Origin: Christensenella tenuis
Lineage (GTDB): Bacteria; Bacillota; Clostridia; Christensenellales; Christensenellaceae
DNA: 64,000 bases
Direction of reading: 5' to 3'
NCBI RefSeq assembly: GCF_014287795.1
Contig: NZ_JACOON010000001.1
Coordinates: 496,001-560,000, forward strand
The notes under the pieces are model-generated. The model did no database searches, was not told where the DNA came from, and was given only the letters and a program-made list of their open reading frames with translations. The position numbers and the translations under genes were made by a program. Shown piece by piece: positions 60,687 to 64,000 of this stretch; position 1 is the stretch's first letter, and every line of letters begins with the position of its first letter.

Positions 60687-62416
60687 TTGCGTTCTCCTTC
60701 AATTGCATGGAACGGACAAACATCCGCGCACAATCCACATCCAATACACAACGACGCATCAATCCGCACCGCGTTTTCCCCCTTAACCAGGGCCGGACAT
60801 CCAAGCTTCATGCACGTACCGCAATTACGGCATGCATCCGTAATCGTGAGCGTTCCTTTGATTGACTCCTTATCGATCAAAACACAGGGCCGCTTTGTAA
60901 TAATAACCGAAACTTCTTCACGGGCCGTCTCCTCCCGCAGCGCTGCCTCCAGTCCGGGGAGGTCAAACGGATCCACAACACGGACGTTTTTCACGCCAAG
61001 AGATTCTACCAGTCTTGGAATATCTACTGCAGGCGCGGGCTGGCCTTTTGCATTTTTTCCGGTTGCAGGATGATCCTGATGGCCCGTCATGCCCGTCGTA
61101 GAATTATCCAGAATCAATACGGTTGAAGTAGCTCCGTTATAAACCATGTTCGTTAGCCCCGTGATACCTGAATGCATAAAAGTACTATCGCCAATTACGC
61201 TGACAAGTTTGCGGGCAAATTCCCTGCCGCGCGCCTTTTCCATACCGTGTGCCATCCCAATGGAAGCACCCATGCATAATGTCGTATCGATTGCCGAGAG
61301 CGGTGCGCCTGCACCAAGCGTATAGCATCCAATATCTCCCATTGCGGTTAATTTCAATTTGTTAAACATATAATAAACCGCACGATGCGGGCAGCCCGGG
61401 CAAAGTACTGGCGGACGTTGCGGCAAAGCGCCGACCTCTACCGGCGTGCAAACTTCCCCGCACAATTTTTCCCGGATCATACGCGTGGAATACTCCCCTT
61501 GTACAGTAAAAAGCTCCTTTCCTTTTACTTCGATTCCCATTACTTTAATCTGGTTTTCGAAGAAAGGCTCCAGTTCTTCAATCACATAAAGTCTCTTCAC
61601 TTTGGAAGCAAACTCACAAATTTTCTTTTGAGGCAGCGGATAAGCCATTCCCAGTTTTAAAATACTGGCATTCGGCATTGCTTCCTTCACATAATTATAG
61701 CATGTGCCGCTTGTAATTACGCCCACTTCCGTATCGGCATATTCAATTCGGTTGAGTTCATATGTTTCTGCATATTCCGCAAGATCCTTCATGCGCTGTT
61801 CAACCACAATATGCCTTTCCCGTGCCATTCCCGGCATCATAACATATTTTCTGATGTTTTTTTGATATTCCTTCAGAGGAACTTCTTTGCGTTCTTCCAG
61901 TTCGACAATTCCGCGGGAATGCGAAATTCTTGTATTGGAGCGAACCAACACGGGCGTATCGAACCGTTCGCTCAAATCAAAAGCAGCTTTAACAAATTCC
62001 TTTGCCTCCCCGCTGTCCGCCGGCTCGAGCATCGGCACGTGTGCGCTGCGGGCATAAAAACGCGAATCCTGTTCATTCTGGCTCGAATGCATCCCCGGAT
62101 CATCCGCAACTAAAATAACCAGCCCACCGTTTACTCCGGTGTATGACGCAGTAAAAAGCGGATCTGCAGCTACATTGAGTCCCACGTGCTTCATACAGCA
62201 AAGTGCACGCGCTCCTCCGTAGCTTGCACCTGCTGCAACCTCCAGCGCAACCTTTTCATTCGGCGCCCATTCGGCATATACTTCATCATGTTTTACAATG
62301 TTTTCGGTAACTTCTGTGCTCGGCGTGCCCGGGTAAGAGGAGACTATATTGACCCCCGCCTCATATGCCCCCTGCGCATACGCCTCGTTTCCAAGCATAA
62401 TTTTCTTCATTCCCAT
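60683..62416 (-). CDS. iorA: Indolepyruvate:ferredoxin oxidoreductase alpha subunit
   Basis: TPP and iron-sulfur enzyme that oxidatively decarboxylates indolepyruvate and similar acids from aromatic amino acids, passing electrons to ferredoxin. ATG at 62416 (MGMKKIMLGNEAYAQG; GAGG six bases before) gives 577 residues. Domains: pyrimidine-binding (SSYPGTPSTEVTENI), TPP-binding (CPGCPHRAVYYM, MGDIGCYTLGAGAPL, VIGDSTFMHSGITGL) and a C-terminal 2[4Fe-4S] ferredoxin (CRNCGTC, CIGCGLCADVCPFHA). Confidence 0.95.
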   Translation of the reverse strand: MGMKKIMLGNEAYAQGAYEAGVNIVSSYPGTPSTEVTENIVKHDEVYAEWAPNEKVALEVAAGASYGGARALCCMKHVGLNVAADPLFTASYTGVNGGLVILVADDPGMHSSQNEQDSRFYARSAHVPMLEPADSGEAKEFVKAAFDLSERFDTPVLVRSNTRISHSRGIVELEERKEVPLKEYQKNIRKYVMMPGMARERHIVVEQRMKDLAEYAETYELNRIEYADTEVGVITSGTCYNYVKEAMPNASILKLGMAYPLPQKKICEFASKVKRLYVIEELEPFFENQIKVMGIEVKGKELFTVQGEYSTRMIREKLCGEVCTPVEVGALPQRPPVLCPGCPHRAVYYMFNKLKLTAMGDIGCYTLGAGAPLSAIDTTLCMGASIGMAHGMEKARGREFARKLVSVIGDSTFMHSGITGLTNMVYNGATSTVLILDNSTTGMTGHQDHPATGKNAKGQPAPAVDIPRLVESLGVKNVRVVDPFDLPGLEAALREETAREEVSVIITKRPCVLIDKESIKGTLTITDACRNCGTCMKLGCPALVKGENAVRIDASLCIGCGLCADVCPFHAIEGERK

Positions 62417-62468
62417 ACCAGTCCTCTTCTCTTGTAAAGCCCGCCGCCGGAAGGCGGGAGCATTCTCT

Positions 62469-63776
62469 TTATTCCGTCCGCATATCCGTAACCCGCCGCG
62501 CTTTTCCTTCAAAACGCTTCAGGGTATGCGGTTCGGCCAGCGTAACCTTCACATGCATATTCAGGATCGAATAAATGTTGTTTGAAATCCGCGCCCGCAA
62601 ATCTTCAAGCGCTGAATAACTCGTCAGCAGTTCCGCGTCTGCAACCTCTACCTTGACTTCAATCCGGTCCAAATGTTTTTCGGTTGTAAGGACGATCTCA
62701 TAGTGGGGTGCGACATCATCCATTCCCAGCAGTACGCCTTCGATCTGCGACGGGAAGACGTTCACCCCGCGGATTACAAGCATATCGTCTGTCCGCCCCG
62801 ATACCTTCTCCATGCGAGTCGTCGTCCGTCCGCACTTACACGGCTCATCCATCAGGCGTGTAATATCCTTTGTGCGGTAGCGCAGGATCGGTACGCCTTC
62901 CTTGGTCAGGCTGGTCACGACGAGCTCTCCTTTTTCACCCATCGGAAGCACCTTTCCCGTTTCCGGATCGATAATTTCAGAAATGAACTCGTCGTCCGCG
63001 ATATGCATCCCGTTTTGTACATAGCATTCCCCGGAAAAACCTGGACCGATGACCTCCGTCAGCCCATAGTTTTCCGTATCTGTAATATTCAGATACTTCT
63101 CAATCTGCTTTTGCATCTCTTTGGTGTGGCCTTCGCCGCCAAAAAGACCAAGGCGCAGTTTCAGTTTCTTAAAATCAACGCCCATTTCCTGTGCGGTTTC
63201 GCCAAGATACATGGCATATGACGGCGTACTGATGAGCACCGTGCTGCCAAAATCCTGCATAAACTTAATCTGGCGTTTTGTATTTCCGCTGGAAACCGGA
63301 ATTACGCTGAGGCCAACGCGTTCCAAGCCGTAATGCAGGCCAAAACCACCCGTAAAAAGGCCGTATCCGAAAGAAATCTGTGCAATATCGTCGGGTACGA
63401 CACCCGCTGCGCAGGCTACTCTCGCCACAAGTCCCGTCCACATATCAAGGTCATGACGCGTATATCCCGTTACGACCGGATTTCCGGTAGTTCCGGAAGA
63501 CCCATGAAGGCGGACAATCTCCTTCATGGGGACGGCAAACATATCATATGGATAGTTTGCCCTGAAATCTTCCTTTGTTGTGAACGGAATTTTTTCAATA
63601 TCTTTAAGTGTTTTAATGTGTTCCGGCTTCAAACCGATTTCATCAAATTTTTTCTTATAGTGAGGTACGTTGTCATAACAATATTGCACCGTATGTTTGA
63701 GCCTTTCAAGCTGCAATTCCCTGATTTTTTCCCGGCCTGCACATTCAAATTCCCTATCCCAAATAATATGTTCCAA
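62469..63776 (-). CDS. paaK: Phenylacetate-CoA ligase
   Basis: Adenylate-forming enzyme linking aryl-acetates to CoA, or running in reverse to gain ATP from aryl-acyl-CoA made by IorAB. TTG at 63776 (MEHIIWDREFEC) with AGGAGGG nine bases before gives 435 residues; an earlier ATG would include the ribosome site. Motifs LHGSSGTTGNPVVTGYTRHD (about 87-106), NYGLTEVIGPG and GRTDDMLVIRGVNVFPSQIE. A leader hairpin AAGCGG/CCGCTT (63799-63816) precedes it, and TATAAT lies at 63839-63834 with no strong -35. Confidence 0.93.
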   Translation of the reverse strand: MEHIIWDREFECAGREKIRELQLERLKHTVQYCYDNVPHYKKKFDEIGLKPEHIKTLKDIEKIPFTTKEDFRANYPYDMFAVPMKEIVRLHGSSGTTGNPVVTGYTRHDLDMWTGLVARVACAAGVVPDDIAQISFGYGLFTGGFGLHYGLERVGLSVIPVSSGNTKRQIKFMQDFGSTVLISTPSYAMYLGETAQEMGVDFKKLKLRLGLFGGEGHTKEMQKQIEKYLNITDTENYGLTEVIGPGFSGECYVQNGMHIADDEFISEIIDPETGKVLPMGEKGELVVTSLTKEGVPILRYRTKDITRLMDEPCKCGRTTTRMEKVSGRTDDMLVIRGVNVFPSQIEGVLLGMDDVAPHYEIVLTTEKHLDRIEVKVEVADAELLTSYSALEDLRARISNNIYSILNMHVKVTLAEPHTLKRFEGKARRVTDMRTE

Positions 63777-63858
63777 CGCACTACTCCCTCCTGAAAGAAA
63801 GCGGTAATATCCGCTTAAAAACAATCAAATAATATTATAATACATTCATAGAAAAAAA

Positions 63859-63891
63859 GAAATAGCTTTCGGCTGATCCAAAAGCTATTTC
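63859..63891 (-). terminator. Terminator after the right-edge gene
   Basis: GAAATAGCTTT/AAAGCTATTTC, an 11-bp perfect stem followed on the minus strand by seven T (63858-63852). It ends the gene whose stop is at 63898. Confidence 0.9.
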
Positions 63892-63897
63892 GCCGCC

Positions 63898-64000
63898 CTA
63901 CAGAGTGATTGTCACAAATTCTCCATTTTTTATATCCCGCGTAAAAACATCGGAAAGGTCTCCTGTAAGGAGAGCCGACCAGCACGCAAGGATAAATCCC
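63898..64000 (-). CDS. C-terminal end of an unidentified gene (partial)
   Basis: An open frame enters from the right edge and stops at TAG 63900-63898, followed at once by a terminator. The visible 33 residues end ...FTRDIKNGEFVTITL, preceded by a hydrophobic stretch (FILACWSALLTG). Too short to identify. Confidence 0.5.
   Translation of the reverse strand, partial: GFILACWSALLTGDLSDVFTRDIKNGEFVTITL

Overview
The window is a gene-dense stretch of a bacterial chromosome, almost certainly from an anaerobic member of the Firmicutes (class Clostridia). The evidence is classic Gram-positive gene order (rimP-nusA-ylxR-ylxQ-infB-rbfA-nrnA-truB-ribF-rpsO-pnp; rsmD-coaD; yceD-rpmF-plsX-rnc; tlyA-nadK-argR-recN-spo0A), RNase Y, rubrerythrin, a pta-ackA acetate pathway, a Na+-pumping decarboxylase cluster, a CoA-linked indolepyruvate:ferredoxin oxidoreductase, and GGAGG ribosome sites with frequent TTG/GTG starts. 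No tRNA, rRNA, CRISPR array, transposase or prophage gene was seen. Nearly all genes are on the minus strand; only the LacI-type regulator (4469) and tmcAL (54396) are clearly on the plus strand. Sporulation genes expected at these places are missing or degenerate (no spoIVB between recN and spo0A, no ylbJ after coaD, Spo0A with Glu in place of the phosphorylated Asp), which suggests a non-sporulating lineage such as the Christensenellales. That last placement is inference.

Layout. 1-5.5 kb: a ribose-type ABC transport operon (rbsB-A-C-D plus one more gene cut by the edge) divergent from its LacI-family regulator, with two near-identical palindromic operators between them. 5.5-12.6 kb: rubrerythrin, purB, a structured-looking intergenic stretch, RNase Y, an HI0933-family flavoprotein overlapping an RpiR-type regulator, and surE. 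12.6-17.6 kb: a five-gene biotin-dependent Na+-pump cluster that contains both an acyl-CoA carboxyltransferase and an oxaloacetate/pyruvate carboxyltransferase. 17.7-21.3 kb: rluB, scpB, scpA, an M50 protease and purine nucleoside phosphorylase. 21.3-32.5 kb: spo0A, recN, argR, nadK, tlyA, a small membrane protein, a ~600-base non-coding RNA, recA, pgsA, rimO and ftsK.

The most notable element is at 26562-27170. A ~600-base non-coding stretch is closed end to end by a 10-bp perfect helix (26571-26580 with 27152-27161) that runs into seven T on the minus strand. Just downstream lies a 182-residue multi-pass membrane protein, then tlyA, nadK, argR and recN. Size, closing helix and neighbours match OLE RNA (ornate, large, extremophilic) and its membrane partner OapA. 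Here it sits next to recA rather than after isoprenoid genes.

32.9-49.5 kb: M16 peptidase, pnp, rpsO, ribF, truB, nrnA, rbfA, infB, ylxQ, ylxR, nusA, rimP, then plsY, der, a DUF512 PDZ/radical-SAM-like protein and glyA. 49.5-59.6 kb: rnc, plsX, rpmF, yceD, ackA, pta, tmcAL, a patatin-like lipase, a coiled-coil protein, coaD, rsmD, 5-formyl-THF cyclo-ligase and alr. 59.6-64 kb: an ACT-domain protein, iorB, iorA and paaK (oxidation of aromatic amino acids through aryl-CoA), and the tail of one more gene. Many adjacent genes overlap by 4-17 bases, so translational coupling is widespread.
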